Shown here: positions 9,279 to 20,406 of the stretch, piece by piece
Position numbering within the stretch: the stretch's first letter is position 1
Layout of the letters: the number at the start of each line of letters is the position of its first letter
Translations under genes and position numbers: made by a program
From: Saccharomycopsis crataegensis
Taxonomy: Eukaryota; Ascomycota; Saccharomycetes; Ascoideales; Saccharomycopsidaceae
Length of the DNA stretch: 64,000 nt
Reading direction: 5' to 3'
Assembly (NCBI RefSeq): GCF_037102585.1
Contig: NW_027043830.1
Coordinates: 372,001-436,000, forward strand
The notes under the pieces: generated by a model
Told to the model about the DNA's origin: nothing
Seen by the model: the letters and a program-made list of their open reading frames with translations, nothing else
The model's database searches: none

Positions 9279-9707
9279 ATGTCACTTACACTATTCGATG
9301 ATATCTTTGTCATTACCGAAATTGACAATGCCAACTACGACAAGGTCTCCCGTGTGACCGCCCGTTCCAAATCGTCTCAAGAAATCCAATTAACCATTGA
9401 CATCAACCACGATCTTTTCCCAATCGAAATGAATGAAACTTTAACTGTCGCTCTCACTGCCTCCCTCACAGAATCATCCGAAACCGGGGAATCTGTCAGC
9501 TGGCGTCCACCTCGTGCTGGAGAACACTCTCTTGCCGACGACTACGATTACGTGATGTACGGTACAGTTTATAAATTCAATGAAGGTAAAGATGATAAGA
9601 TCTCTGTATTTGTTTCATTTGGCGGGTTATTGATGTGTTTGGAAGGTCCTTACAGAAGTTTGTCATCTTTGAAACAAGAGCATGTTTACATTTTGATCCG
9701 TCGTTAA
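9279..9707 (+). CDS. RPB8: RNA polymerase subunit Rpb8 (ABC14.5)
   Basis: A 142-residue subunit shared by RNA polymerases I, II and III (S. cerevisiae 146). Diagnostic stretches are LFDDIFVITEID at the N-terminus, SWRPPRAGEHSLADDYDYVMYG in the middle, and VSFGGLLMCLEG with the C-terminal VYILIRR. Divergent from SEC9. Full length, single exon. Confidence 0.97.
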   Translation: MSLTLFDDIFVITEIDNANYDKVSRVTARSKSSQEIQLTIDINHDLFPIEMNETLTVALTASLTESSETGESVSWRPPRAGEHSLADDYDYVMYGTVYKFNEGKDDKISVFVSFGGLLMCLEGPYRSLSSLKQEHVYILIRR

Positions 9708-10519
9708 TCAAATGACTGAATTTCTTTTTTTTTTTTGGCCTACTTTTATTTGTTGTGAGAGGAAAAGATATAGAATGGTGCAAATGTTCCTTTTCAATCT
9801 TCTAATCAGCTGATTCATATTGGATATGGGATAATAATACAGTGATGGCGCATCTTCTTCCCCTATCTTTTGTTCTTGTTACTTCGCTTTGCATCTATTC
9901 TCTTTTTTCACCATTATTATTCTCACCCACAAAAATTAATCTTCTTAAATCCTCCTTGGCAATAGCATTCCCGGGACTGTATAGTATAAACGTATATTAG
10001 TGTATTCATTTGAATATGAAATACTTTTTTATTTTTCATGATCTGACGGCATGTACTGAGTAGTTTTTTGGATGAATGAACTATTGATGGATTCCAATTA
10101 AATAATTCCGATAACTTGAAGGAGTTTCAAGATAACTTCAACCCAAATCATCGAACTAGCTGCAGAAATAACTTCAAAAAGAAGATTCACCCAGAATAAT
10201 TTCCACTACATTTTGCCAAAAACGTTAATATACCCGTGCCGAACTACACAATTAATAAAATATGTTTCTTACTGCAATACCCCCATATAAAATACACGAT
10301 TAAACAACGGGATTTCCTGATTATCAATCACAATAGTGTTAAATGATGTTGAAGTTTCTCCTGCCAAATTGGTGTGGCAGCCCTGACCCCCCGTCAAAAA
10401 AAAAGCTCCCATGTGACAAAAAAAAACACGTCCGTCACAGAGAACAAGAAATTGGATCAAACTAAATGTTGTTTTCTCCCTAATTGACAACATCTCATCT
10501 CCCCCTCATCATCATAAAA
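9708..10519. other. Intergenic between RPB8 and GVP36
   Basis: AT-rich, 812 bp, with poly-T after the RPB8 stop (9722-9737). No open frame of interest and no tRNA-like A/B boxes seen. It presumably contains the RPB8 terminator and the GVP36 promoter. Confidence 0.5.
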
Positions 10520-11836
10520 ATGTCATTCGGCAGCTTCGGAAACTTTAAGGACATCAACAATATTACCAAATCCTTCCAGGACCTCGGGAACCAATCTTTT
10601 AGCTTTGCTAAAAAGACCCAAAGAATGGTTGAGGAACGTTTGGGGAAGGCTACCGATGTAGTAAGTGTTGGATCGATATACCCTAATATTCTAGATTTAT
10701 CTTTTGTTCTTTTTGTTCTTTTTCTTTTTTTAGCTTTGTTACTAACCTGTAATTATCTTAGTCCCAACTTCCTCAAGAATATATCGACTTGGAACAAAGA
10801 GTTGATAGTTTGAAAGTGGTTTACCAAAAATTGTTGGATATCACGTATGTTGATTTTGCTTTATCGTTTACCCCTTTTCAGTTATAATAATTGAAACTAA
10901 CCTTTATCTCTTAGTAACACTTACGAAAATGAATCTTATGATTATCCAGCCAATATGGTATGTTCTTCTGCTTGAATTTCTATTTGCCAAGAAATAGTTT
11001 GCCAAACTATGGAATCAGGGGGGCGGCACATCACTAGACGTGAATGATTGGTCTACACCAGCTAGATTAGATGCTTCCAAAATGTTGGGATTTAAACTAT
11101 TTTGTGAATCACTGATGATCCGAAAGGATACTAACAAGTAATTTTATAGAAAGAATCAGTTAATGAATTTTCCAAGACTTTTGTTTCCAAAGTTCAAGAC
11201 CTTTCTCGTGCTACCTCTGCCTCCGATGCTCAAGCCGTTCTTCTTTCTGGCGGTAAGCAACAACCACCAAAGACTTTGAACCATGCTCTTGGTCGTGCTG
11301 CGCTTTCTGCTTCCCAGGAATTGAAGTCTACTTCTGATTTGAACTCCGCCACTCCTAGCTCCAGTTCCCTTTCCGAAGCTTTGAGCAAGTACGCCACTGC
11401 CGAACTCAAGATTGGTGAAGCTCGTCTTACCCAAGATAACCTTATTCGTGCTCGTTTCAACTTGCCAATGTCCAAGGCCCTTAAGACTTCTCTTAGTAAA
11501 GCCACAAAGGCCCGTCAAACCGTTGAAGAAAAACGTTTGAATTATGACGCTGCCCGTGCTGCCATTAAGACTGCCAGACCTGACCAAGTGGCCAAGTTGA
11601 GATCCGAATTGGACCACCTAGAAGACGAATTTGCCAACGCTACCGAGGAGGCCGTTAGTATCATGAAGAATGTTGTTGATGATTCCAAACCTTTGGCTGA
11701 ATTGTCCGAATTGATCGAAGCTCAATTGAGTTACCACAAGAGCGCTGCTGAATTATTGGGTGATTTGTTACCAGAAATCAACGGTTTGATTGAAAAGGAT
11801 GCCACTAGAACTTCTGCTTTTGGTGATGATATTTAA
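10520..11836 (+). CDS. GVP36: BAR-domain protein, Gvp36-like (four exons)
   Basis: Exons are 10520-10660, 10762-10844, 10915-10957 and 11150-11836. The introns (101, 70 and 192 nt) use GTAAGT, GTATGT and GTATGT donors with TACTAAC, AACTAAC and TACTAAC branch sites. The product is 317 residues. It resembles the Golgi-vesicle BAR protein Gvp36: LPQEYIDLEQRVDSLKVVY, then YENESYDYPANM and KESVNEF, then a long helical part (HALGRAALSAS, ARFNLPMSKALKT, AQLSYHKSAAELL) matching BAR dimers that bind curved membranes. It is unusually intron-rich for a budding yeast. Assignment rests on motif order, so a related BAR protein remains possible. Confidence 0.85.
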
Positions 11837-12202
11837 ACTTTAAATTAATAAGAAAAAAAAACTGTTGTGATTATCCAACATCCGTAGTTACTATTACAGT
11901 TGCTATTTTATCAACATCAATGCACATTATCTTCTAGATTCTACGGGGAATTTATCTTTTTTTTTTTTTTTTTATTCAAGTTCAAGTTAATGAATTTTTT
12001 TTTTTTGTGATCTGAAGGTTTTCTAGTACTGTGTATCTGTTAAATTTTTTGTTTTTATTATGTATCATCACTTTATTTTTGTGCAGTTTATTTTTTGTTT
12101 ATATGTACGCTCATTTTTATCATTATAATACAGTATATTTGGTTACATATTGCTGGATAAATTGCTGTTACTCATTCTATCAACCTCAACCACAATCTTT
12201 AA
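11837..12202. other. Convergent 3' region, GVP36/FOL3
   Basis: T-rich DNA with poly-T runs at 11957-11973 and 11996-12006. A 62-codon frame at 12031-12219 is hydrophobic low-complexity and overlaps the end of FOL3; not a gene. Likely shared termination region. Confidence 0.5.
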
Positions 12203-13621
12203 TTAATAAATATCCTTAATATCTCCCCCATTTGCCAAATGAATTCTCAATACCTCACTCACAAGGTACAAACTCCCACAAACAACTATATCCCAGTCTT
12301 CTTGATTACCACCCATTTTCTCGGGTAAAACTTTGCCAAATAATTTAGCCACGTCTTTCTGAATATTGATATTGGTGGTGTCCACTCCTAGGGCTTCAAA
12401 TTCAGATTTCATTAGGTCACAATCATAAGATTTAATCCAAGGCATATCTTCTACGCCGTGGGTATGATCAAAGTTGGTCAAGTAAATTGCAAACTCCGAC
12501 AGAACTTCCTTGATGCTATCCAAGATTGGTGCCATCACTCCTGGAAGATCTTTCAGGGCCGTCATCAGTACCACTAGTGCCACTTTCCGTTTACTTGAAA
12601 TCAGCGATTGAAGATATTTTTGTAATTCATGTGCTGCCGCAACATTGTGTGCCCCATCCAACAAGATATCCAATTTGGATTGGGTGGTGTTTCTCAATTG
12701 TAATTTCTGTAATCTTCCGGGCCATTTGGTATCTTTAATCCCCTTGATAATCGATGTCAATGTGATTTTTTGTGCCAAAGCTCTAGTTTCTGGATTCTTC
12801 AGGTGCGATAGCTGGCGGCGGACCTGTGTAATAATGTTGAATGCCACTGAAAGATTGGCGGCTTGATACGATCCCAATAATGGTGATAATGAGGTGGCAT
12901 CAATGGTTGTTGTCCTACCAGAATGTGAATCAACTAAGAATTGCTTGTTCGTGGCATCGGCGACGGTGAGTTGGGAATTTTTTAACTTTGCCTCTTCCCT
13001 AATCACCTCGATCACAGACCCCAGGTTCGTACCGTCAACCACACATGGGACCTGAGGCTTGATGATCCCTGCCTTCTGATAAGCGATCGCTTCAATAGTA
13101 TTACCAAGAACATTTTCATGATCTTTTGAAATATTGGCAACACCAGTGACCAACACCCCGTAATCTCCTTGATCATTTGCCTTGTCTTTTAAAGTATCAC
13201 TATTGGCAGTCAACACATTGGTCGAGTCGTATCTTCCTCCTAATCCCACCTCAATCACTGCAACCTTCACCCGCATTTCTCTGAATGCTTCGAAGGCCAC
13301 TGCTGTCAAAACTTCAAATTCGGTGGCATTTATGGCAAACTGATGATCCACGTCTTTTACTTTCCTTTTGATACGTTCGTAAGAATCCTTTGTCAATGGC
13401 TTGCCATTCACCATGATCGAGTCGGTGACGGATAACAAGTGTGGCGAGGTGAATTTTCCCAGTGATATCGATGAAGACTGAAGAATAGAGGAGATATAGG
13501 AACATATAGATCCTTTACCGTTAGTTCCCAGAACATGAACGGCCTTCCATGTCGTTAGATGGGGGTTGTTAAGTCTCTTGAGAAGAAGAATGATTCGAGA
13601 AAGTCCAAGCTCGATTCCCAT
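12203..13621 (-). CDS. FOL3: Dihydrofolate synthase (folylpolyglutamate synthase family)
   Basis: A 472-residue Mur-ligase-like enzyme that joins dihydropteroate and glutamate to make dihydrofolate. The N-terminus MGIELGLSRI and the ATP loop GTNGKGS (32-38) are typical of Fol3, and TSPHL, EVGLGGRYDSTNV and LDGAHN follow. The folylpolyglutamate synthase Met7 is the nearest alternative, but the short N-terminus without a targeting extension and the ELGLSRI start favour Fol3. It shares a 226-bp promoter with IND1. Confidence 0.9.
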   Translation of the reverse strand: MGIELGLSRIILLLKRLNNPHLTTWKAVHVLGTNGKGSICSYISSILQSSSISLGKFTSPHLLSVTDSIMVNGKPLTKDSYERIKRKVKDVDHQFAINATEFEVLTAVAFEAFREMRVKVAVIEVGLGGRYDSTNVLTANSDTLKDKANDQGDYGVLVTGVANISKDHENVLGNTIEAIAYQKAGIIKPQVPCVVDGTNLGSVIEVIREEAKLKNSQLTVADATNKQFLVDSHSGRTTTIDATSLSPLLGSYQAANLSVAFNIITQVRRQLSHLKNPETRALAQKITLTSIIKGIKDTKWPGRLQKLQLRNTTQSKLDILLDGAHNVAAAHELQKYLQSLISSKRKVALVVLMTALKDLPGVMAPILDSIKEVLSEFAIYLTNFDHTHGVEDMPWIKSYDCDLMKSEFEALGVDTTNINIQKDVAKLFGKVLPEKMGGNQEDWDIVVCGSLYLVSEVLRIHLANGGDIKDIY

Positions 13622-13847
13622 TTAGATTCTATCTCAACTGATTTATTTTCTTCTATTCTCTGGTAATTGAGTTGAGTCTCAATATACTACAAAAGATATT
13701 ATAGCATGGACCTACTCTTATCAATCAATATGATTCCTCATTTATTTTACTTTTTTTTTGAAGTTGAAAAAAAGTACATGAAAAAAAAAAGAACCATTAC
13801 CCCATACAACAATCAGTATTGTAACTCGAAGTGAAGCTACAAATAGA

Positions 13848-14789
13848 ATGGTCACCACACTATTTTCTCGAGGGATCCATTATTCTTCGATCCTCAGATC
13901 ACATTCGAATCCTTTGGTAGGTAATGAGTTTCAAGAAACAACCTAGCAGAACCATCGCCACTAACAGCATGATGCCATATAGGGACTCCCCAAGATTCCT
14001 CGAATGTCACAGAATTTGCCGGTCAAGCTGGCAATTCCTGGGGTAAAAAAGATTTTGCTTGTGTCTTCTGGTAAAGGGGGTGTTGGAAAGTCGACAATCA
14101 GTGCTAATTTGGCTCTATCGTTCCAGAAACTTGGTCTTACTGCCGGGCTTCTAGATGCCGATATTTTTGGTCCCCTGGTTCCCAAGCTTTTCAACATTGA
14201 TGGGGAGCCGCGGATATCTGATCAAGGAAAACTCATTCCGAAGACAAATTACGGACTTCAGACCATGTCCATGGGGTACTTGATACCTACTGAAGAGTCG
14301 GCAATTGCCTGGAGGGGCATGATGGTGATGAAAGCATTACAGCAACTTCTTTTCGACGTTGCCTGGAGAAATGTCGATATTTTGGTCATCGACATGCCCC
14401 CGGGAACAGGGGATACTCAATTAAGTATTGGTCAACTTTTGAAAGTCAATGGGGCTGTGGTGGTTTCCACTCCTCAGGACTTGTCGTTGATCGACGCTAA
14501 AAAGGGAATCACGATGTTTAGGAAAATGAAGATCCCGATCCTTGGATTAGTGGAGAACATGAGCTATTTTGAATGTCCAAATTGTCATCATGAGTCTCAT
14601 ATTTTTGGGAACTTGGGGGTGCAAGCCGAAGCAAAGAAGCAAGAGGTCGAGTTATTGGGTTTCTTGCCTTTAGTCAAAGAAGTCAGGGAACAAAGTGACT
14701 TAGGGAAACCGGTTGCCGTATCAAATGCGTCGCTGGAAGTTAGTTTGAAATTTTTGGAAATCGCAAAGAAGGTGGCGAGCAAGTTGTGA
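13848..14789 (+). CDS. IND1: Mitochondrial P-loop Fe-S protein Ind1 (complex I assembly, two exons)
   Basis: Ind1 (human NUBPL) delivers Fe-S clusters to respiratory complex I. Exon 1 is 13848-13916 (23 codons, Ser/Arg-rich like a presequence) and exon 2 is 13983-14789. The 66-nt intron has a GTAGGT donor, a CACTAAC branch and a TAG acceptor. The join gives NPLGLPKIPRM, the conserved Ind1 lead-in that the ATG at 14004 alone would lose. The product is 291 residues. Visible motifs are deviant Walker A GKGGVGKS, IDMPPGTGDTQLS, and the cluster-binding CPNC. Nbp35/Cfd1 relatives lack this N-terminus. Its presence implies a complex I-containing yeast. Confidence 0.92.
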
Positions 14790-15479
14790 ATTTAATTGAT
14801 TGTAAATGTAGTGCTGTAATGAGTTATTCTTGAAGTTTTTTTATTTTTTTTTTTTATTATTTATTATTGTACTGGCATCCTTGGAATTTGCAAAATCACC
14901 AAAGAAATGAAAAAACCCGTATGAATTGTAACTAAATAAATATGTATGTTAAGTATCAAACCGCGAGATATTGGTATGAGCTTACAAAAACTATTTAGAC
15001 ATTGATATATGATACTGAGAGCCATTATAATCTCTATTAAGAACTATTACCAGCCATGCGTTTTCTTCATTCTATACTCTTGTTAATTTGATCATATTAT
15101 AAGTTTTAAGTATTCATTTGCATTCTGCTGATTCATTCTCATTTTTAAATTGTATTTGTAGCTCCGTGAAGTCCGCAAGCAGCAGTTGGTAATTCCACTC
15201 CTTTTTTTTTTCTTTGCTTGACTATATATTAGTGTATTTAACTTCGTGGTTATTTGAAGCGAAAAACATTCATCTGCCTGTCACCGGCTTCATTCAATAC
15301 CAGGCACAATCACCATTTGAAAAGGTTGGACGTCTTTATGAAAAACATATGAAGAAGATAACAAGTGAAGAATAAACCTACCCTGCTTTTTTTTACTGCA
15401 TATATATAATATACTGCAGGTATGAATGTCTAGCCCAGCAATTCATACTTCCAGCCCCCTGCAGCACAAAATAACATGT
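14790..15479. other. Intergenic between IND1 and the F-box/LRR gene
   Basis: AT-rich, 690 bp, convergent. An ATG-less open frame on + (15169-15375, 68 codons before TAA) ends in a charged stretch, EKVGRLYEKHMKKITSEE. I cannot find a supporting upstream exon, and it is within chance length, so it is not called a gene. Confidence 0.45.
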
Positions 15480-17204
15480 TCAAGTCCTAAACTTCTCAAG
15501 AGCCGGGAAGTTCTCTGGGCCTAAAAAATTTAAAATCCGTGAACACTTTGGACATTGCAACCTCTCACAAAACTTCGCACTTAAGATTCTGAGATTTGGA
15601 TGCCCGATGTTTGAAAGATTCTCAACCTGGCCTGGAGAAACCTTTAGTTCAGTAAGGGTTGGAAAATTACATATTCCATCTAAGGACCCGAGATGATTCA
15701 GAAACACATCCAATTCCCAAAGGTTCGGATAATTCAATCTAGGAATATGTTTAATGCAATTGGATTTGGCATTTAGCTTAGTGAGAGATCGAAGGTTGCG
15801 AAAATTATGCAACGAGGAGAACTTATTTTGAGAGATATTCAATTCTTGTAGCTTGGGATAATTCAGTATAGGAGTTTTTGAAATATCCCTAAACTCAATT
15901 GGAAATTTGATAAAGGATCGAACAACCCTGCGCTTATTCAAAAAAGTGGCCATCCCGCTTAATGAGATCAATCTTCTGGAGCTGCTCATTTTTGTAACAG
16001 GTGAGCTGTGATTACTGCTGAAATTATACTCAATAATATCTGAAATACTATTATAACTGATATCGAGCTTAATGAGAGACAAAATATTGGTCAAATTAGT
16101 CAAGGAGGTGAGATAGTTACAAGAAAGATTTAATTCTCTTAGCTCAGGAAACTCAGAGAAATCCATGAGGATTTCTTTTATACGATTCAGGGATAAGTCT
16201 AGGTTAGTGAGCTTCGATAAACCGTGTAAATTATTAACTTTTTGTATTTGCAGCTGTGTAAAGATTTTTAAAGATTTAAATTCTGTCAAGCAATTTATGC
16301 CTGAGATTTCAGATAATTTGGAACCGATAATGGAAAACTCTTCCAAATTATGTACCCATTGCAAATCCCAGATTTTCTCATCAAACTTCCCACAGAAAAT
16401 ATCAAGGTATCGTAGAGTAGCAATTTCTGTTGGATTGATGGCACCGTGTAACCTCAATCTTTCTAGCTTTGGGAAATAAATTGACTTGATATTCGAAATT
16501 CTTTTCCGCAGCCGAAGACTAATCCTCAACAGTTGCAAGTTTGGAAGTTTCCATGGGGAGCCATCGAAGCTTGGCACGCAATCCAACAATTACAAACTCT
16601 TTAAATAGAAAAATTGATACTTCGAACAAGTAATGAAGTGATCTTTATTCCTAAAGATCATTAGAGATTTCATTGATCCAATAGCATTTGGAAGTATTGC
16701 TTCAGCAACAGTTGTGACGATTTCCATTTGTTCACATGTTTTGGTAACTCCAGGAATCATCATTGGTATTCTAATGAATTTCAAGTTTCTAGCGGAATTG
16801 ATAATAAACGCAAAAGCTTCTAAATCAATAGCATCAAGATGTTCATCAAAGTCGCAAATAATTGATTTGACGTATTTGTGGATAAACGCCATCATATCTT
16901 CATCGTGAATGGTTTCCCAAACAAAGCATACTGTTTCCATATCGTACCAACACGTATAGTAAGTAATTCTCAAAAAATCATGGCAAGCCAAAAAAAATGA
17001 AAGATTCTTCAATTTAATTTTTGGAAAATAACGATACTTTCGGAAAATGAAAATTCTTTCAAACAACACACAATCAATATATTGTAATAATGGTGAAAGA
17101 GGATCATCAGCAATCAGGTTTCTCAATCTCGCCAATTGGCACCTTTCCATATACTTGAACACGTTCGGAAGCAATTCAATAGGCAATCTTCCTAGGATGT
17201 CCAT
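15480..17204 (-). pseudogene. F-box/leucine-rich-repeat protein gene interrupted by one in-frame stop
   Basis: From ATG 17204 the frame encodes an F-box-like start (DILGRLPIELLPNVFKYME) and runs 204 codons to a TAA at 16590-16592. The same frame then continues without any break for 369 more codons, ending at 15480. That second part is a regular leucine-rich-repeat domain (LTNLDLSLNRIKEI, LRELNLSCNYLTSL, LIKLDISYNSISDI, LQELNISQNKFSSL). Together they have the size and layout of a fungal F-box/LRR SCF adaptor of about 573 residues. Either the gene is freshly inactivated, the stop is read through, the F-box half alone is made, or the base is an error. No GT-AG intron neatly removes the stop. Confidence 0.75.
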
Positions 17205-18307
17205 TGTTTTTTTGTTTTGTCTTGTTTTTTTTTTTTCAATATACACTTCTCAAGTCACAAAGAACAAATAATGTCTTTTTATTAATAGCATGGAGTCAAT
17301 TGAAGATCATAGTTTGCTCCTTCTCTTTTTTTTTTTTCATTCTGACTTGATTCATGAAATCACCAAGAAAATGCTATGCATAAAAGCAACATGCATAAAA
17401 GCAACCGTAATAATAATAATAATGGATCCGATTGTCTGAAATATCACCATGTAAGCTCCTAGATGTGTTAATTGTTATTATTATTAAAATGTAGACTAAG
17501 GTTCTCAAACTCTGAAATAGGAAGTATTATTTAATGATAGCTGAAACTTACGCCTCATATTTTTGTATATAAATGCACTCACGACATATGGCGAATTGAA
17601 GTGATTGATCCGCCAGATGTTAGCATGATTCCACCAAGTGTTCATCATTCAATAATATATTTCATAGCGCTACATTATTAATCATTAACTATGAGGTGCC
17701 ATCTTTGTTCACGAAACGTTCCCGGCTCCTGAAGTTCTCTCAATAAATCGACTCCTCTGTACCAGTTCCATGGTTCCATTGTATGGATTGAGTAAGCAGC
17801 ACGCACAAAGCATAACCGGTATTTTGGTTACCATCACCAAAAAGTCAAGAAGTCACCTCAGGATCTCATTTTTCAACATCATGTAGGTATTTTCCTAGCA
17901 GGTCCACACAATCAATTCCATATATCTTGGTCGTTGTCAGATCAGAATAGCAGTTGCATGAAGAATTGAAGTTAAAAAAAAAAAAAAAAAAATGGATGTT
18001 GAACAAGCGGCAGATGTTGAATAATCAAATAATAATAATACTAGTAATTCATCGTCCTCATTATACACATCACCACCCATAAAAGCAATTCACTTTGTTC
18101 TCCTAATGTGCCAGTAACAGAGTATGTATCATACGGCTAAAGGAATAATTTCGGTCCATGACAGGGTAACCAAAATGCGATAATGTGTGCCTTTCTCTGC
18201 TATTTTAAAAAATTTCGTTCTGGGTGATGGATGGATGATATAATAATTATTGTATTTCGATTTCACCAACACCAAGATTTAACAGGGTTCTTTTTTTCAA
18301 TATTAGA
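17205..18307. other. Divergent intergenic, F-box/LRR gene and COX15
   Basis: 1.1 kb without a convincing open frame on either strand. Poly-T near 17228-17239 and 17328-17338, poly-A at 17974-17991, and AAT/TAA triplets near 17409-17423 and 18027-18039. The part from about 17700 to 17930 is less AT-rich than its surroundings but has stops in all frames. It should contain the COX15 promoter. Confidence 0.5.
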
Positions 18308-19807
18308 ATGAACATTATAAGGCGCCCTTTGTCAGGGTTCTTTCTTAAGAATCACTGCCTTTTGAAACCACAAGCTTTCAATGGTGGGTCGAAAACTGTT
18401 GGTAATTCGACTCTTAGACTGTTGACCACTTGTAACTTGAATTTTTTCAACAGAAATATCGCTAATAATGCCTCGGTTAACTCCATTATACGCAAACAAT
18501 CCCTCCATACCTCTTCTAGAACTGCCTTTCATCGTACTGCTTTTTGCAAAAACGCCCCGGCTAATGGGGACATCGCTACCAAGATTAAGTCAAAGTACCC
18601 GGTAAACTCTTCCAATACTGTCGGTTATTGGCTCCTCGGAGTTTCTGGTCTTGTTTTTGGAATTGTTATCCTTGGTGGTCTTACACGTCTCACTGAATCT
18701 GGTCTATCTATCACTGAATGGCGTCCAATCACCGGATCTATCCCACCTTTGACCCACGAAGATTGGGTCGCCGAGTTTGAAAAGTATAAGGAATCGCCTG
18801 AATTTAAACAACTTAATTCCCATATCACTTTGGACGAATACAAGTTTATTTTCTTCATGGAATGGTCTCACAGATTGGTTGCAAGAGTTATTGGCTTGAC
18901 TTTGGTTTTGCCTGCTATTTATTTTGCCGTTAGAAAGAAGACTTCTGCCCATATGAACAGAAGATTCATTGGTCTTGGCCTTCTTTTGGCTTTGCAAGGT
19001 GCTGTTGGTTGGTGGATGGTGTACTCTGGGTTGGATCAAAAGCAATTAGACGATAGAAAATCCAAGCCTACGGTTTCTCAATATAGATTGACCACACATT
19101 TGGGCGCTGCTTTCTTACTCTACATGGGAATGTTGTGGACCAGTTTCGAAATCCTTAAAGAAAACTCATGGATTAAATCTCCAGAGAAAGCCGCACAAAC
19201 CATCGCCAAACTTGAATCTCCTCTTTTGAAACCGTTCCGTCGGTTGTCTCTCTTTTTAGTGGCATTGACTTTTGTCACCGCGATGTCTGGTGGTATGGTT
19301 GCTGGTCTTGATGCTGGTTTGATCTATAACACTTTCCCAACCATGAGCAATGGTGGTGAACAATGGTTCCCTAACAATAACGAACTTTTCAGTCCGGTAT
19401 TTGCTCGCAAAGAAGACCAGTCGGATATGATCTGGAGAAACTTGTTTGAAAACCCAACCACCGTCCAATTGGTCCACCGTATCTTGGCGATTTCTACTTT
19501 CACCACCGTGTTTGCCGCCCACATGTACGTGAACCGTCATAAAGCGCTTCTTCCAAAAAGAGCGGTTCAATTGATGCACTACACCATGGGAATGGTCACC
19601 TTGCAAGCAGCTTTGGGGATCAGTACCTTGATTTATTTAGTACCAATCCCATTAGCGGCAGCCCATCAAGCAGGTGCCATGGGCTTGTTGACTCTTTGTT
19701 TGGCATTTGCCGCAGGATTGAGAAAACCTCGTTTCCCTATTAGATTGTTGATTAGAAAGTTGAGAGCCCAATTGGCACAAGCCAAACAAGGGAAAATCTT
19801 GAATTGA
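18308..19807 (+). CDS. COX15: Heme A synthase Cox15
   Basis: A 499-residue mitochondrial inner-membrane monooxygenase that oxidises heme O to heme A for cytochrome c oxidase. An N-terminal Arg/Ser-rich presequence of about 90 residues precedes the first membrane segment. Conserved Cox15 stretches include GGLTRLTESGLSITEWRPITGSIPP, FFMEWSHRLVARVIG, LALQGAVGWWMVYSGL, YRLTTHLGAAF, TFPTMSNGG, VQLVHRILA and AAHQAGAMG, containing the heme-ligating histidines. Eight hydrophobic segments are evident. The only in-frame CTG I noticed lies in the presequence. Confidence 0.97.
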   Translation: MNIIRRPLSGFFLKNHCLLKPQAFNGGSKTVGNSTLRLLTTCNLNFFNRNIANNASVNSIIRKQSLHTSSRTAFHRTAFCKNAPANGDIATKIKSKYPVNSSNTVGYWLLGVSGLVFGIVILGGLTRLTESGLSITEWRPITGSIPPLTHEDWVAEFEKYKESPEFKQLNSHITLDEYKFIFFMEWSHRLVARVIGLTLVLPAIYFAVRKKTSAHMNRRFIGLGLLLALQGAVGWWMVYSGLDQKQLDDRKSKPTVSQYRLTTHLGAAFLLYMGMLWTSFEILKENSWIKSPEKAAQTIAKLESPLLKPFRRLSLFLVALTFVTAMSGGMVAGLDAGLIYNTFPTMSNGGEQWFPNNNELFSPVFARKEDQSDMIWRNLFENPTTVQLVHRILAISTFTTVFAAHMYVNRHKALLPKRAVQLMHYTMGMVTLQAALGISTLIYLVPIPLAAAHQAGAMGLLTLCLAFAAGLRKPRFPIRLLIRKLRAQLAQAKQGKILN

Positions 19808-20406
19808 ATAAACGGGTTTTTACTATCGCAGACGATTTGTCTCTTGATTGCACTGTTGTTTCATTTATATATAAAAAAGAGGTTGAGGTTTTTTTTGCCA
19901 AATTCACAATCGATCTTGCTATATCTTGTATTTATTTACCTTCCACTCCACATGTATAAAAGTTGTATATAATCCCCTTGTTACGTTTGTTATGTCATAA
20001 TTATTATTCTGCTTTGCTTCAAATTGATTGTAGGTGTGCGATTGGCTAATCTTGCTATGCTGTTGGTTAAGTAACCATTGGGATGACTTCTTTTTTTTTT
20101 TTTTTTAGGTGCTTTCGAGATTTATCGTCCTTTTTTCATATTCATTCCATAAGAATATTTGGTTGTGAATGAAGCCACACGACTATTCTACATTCACAAG
20201 AATAGTAAGTCAAAATATTAAATTCTGGACTATCTATCTGTTAAATTAAAATTCTTATTAAAAATTGATGAATGTAAAAGAAAAGGAAATAGAGGAAAAA
20301 AGCAAAAACATATCCCTTTAGATTATTATATATTTTAAAGAACAAAAAAAAAAAAAAAAGCGGTAACTAGAAATGATTCAAGTATAACTATGTGGAATAA
20401 TAAGCA
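19808..20406. other. Convergent 3' region, COX15/PDR16
   Basis: AT-rich, 600 bp, with poly-T at 20091-20106 and poly-A at 20344-20359, likely termination signals of the two genes. No gene seen. Confidence 0.55.

Noticed and set aside
17500-17960. Fragments on the minus strand that read like pieces of a decayed protein gene
   Set aside because: Stops occur about as often as chance predicts for this base composition (roughly four in 85 codons); no family match.
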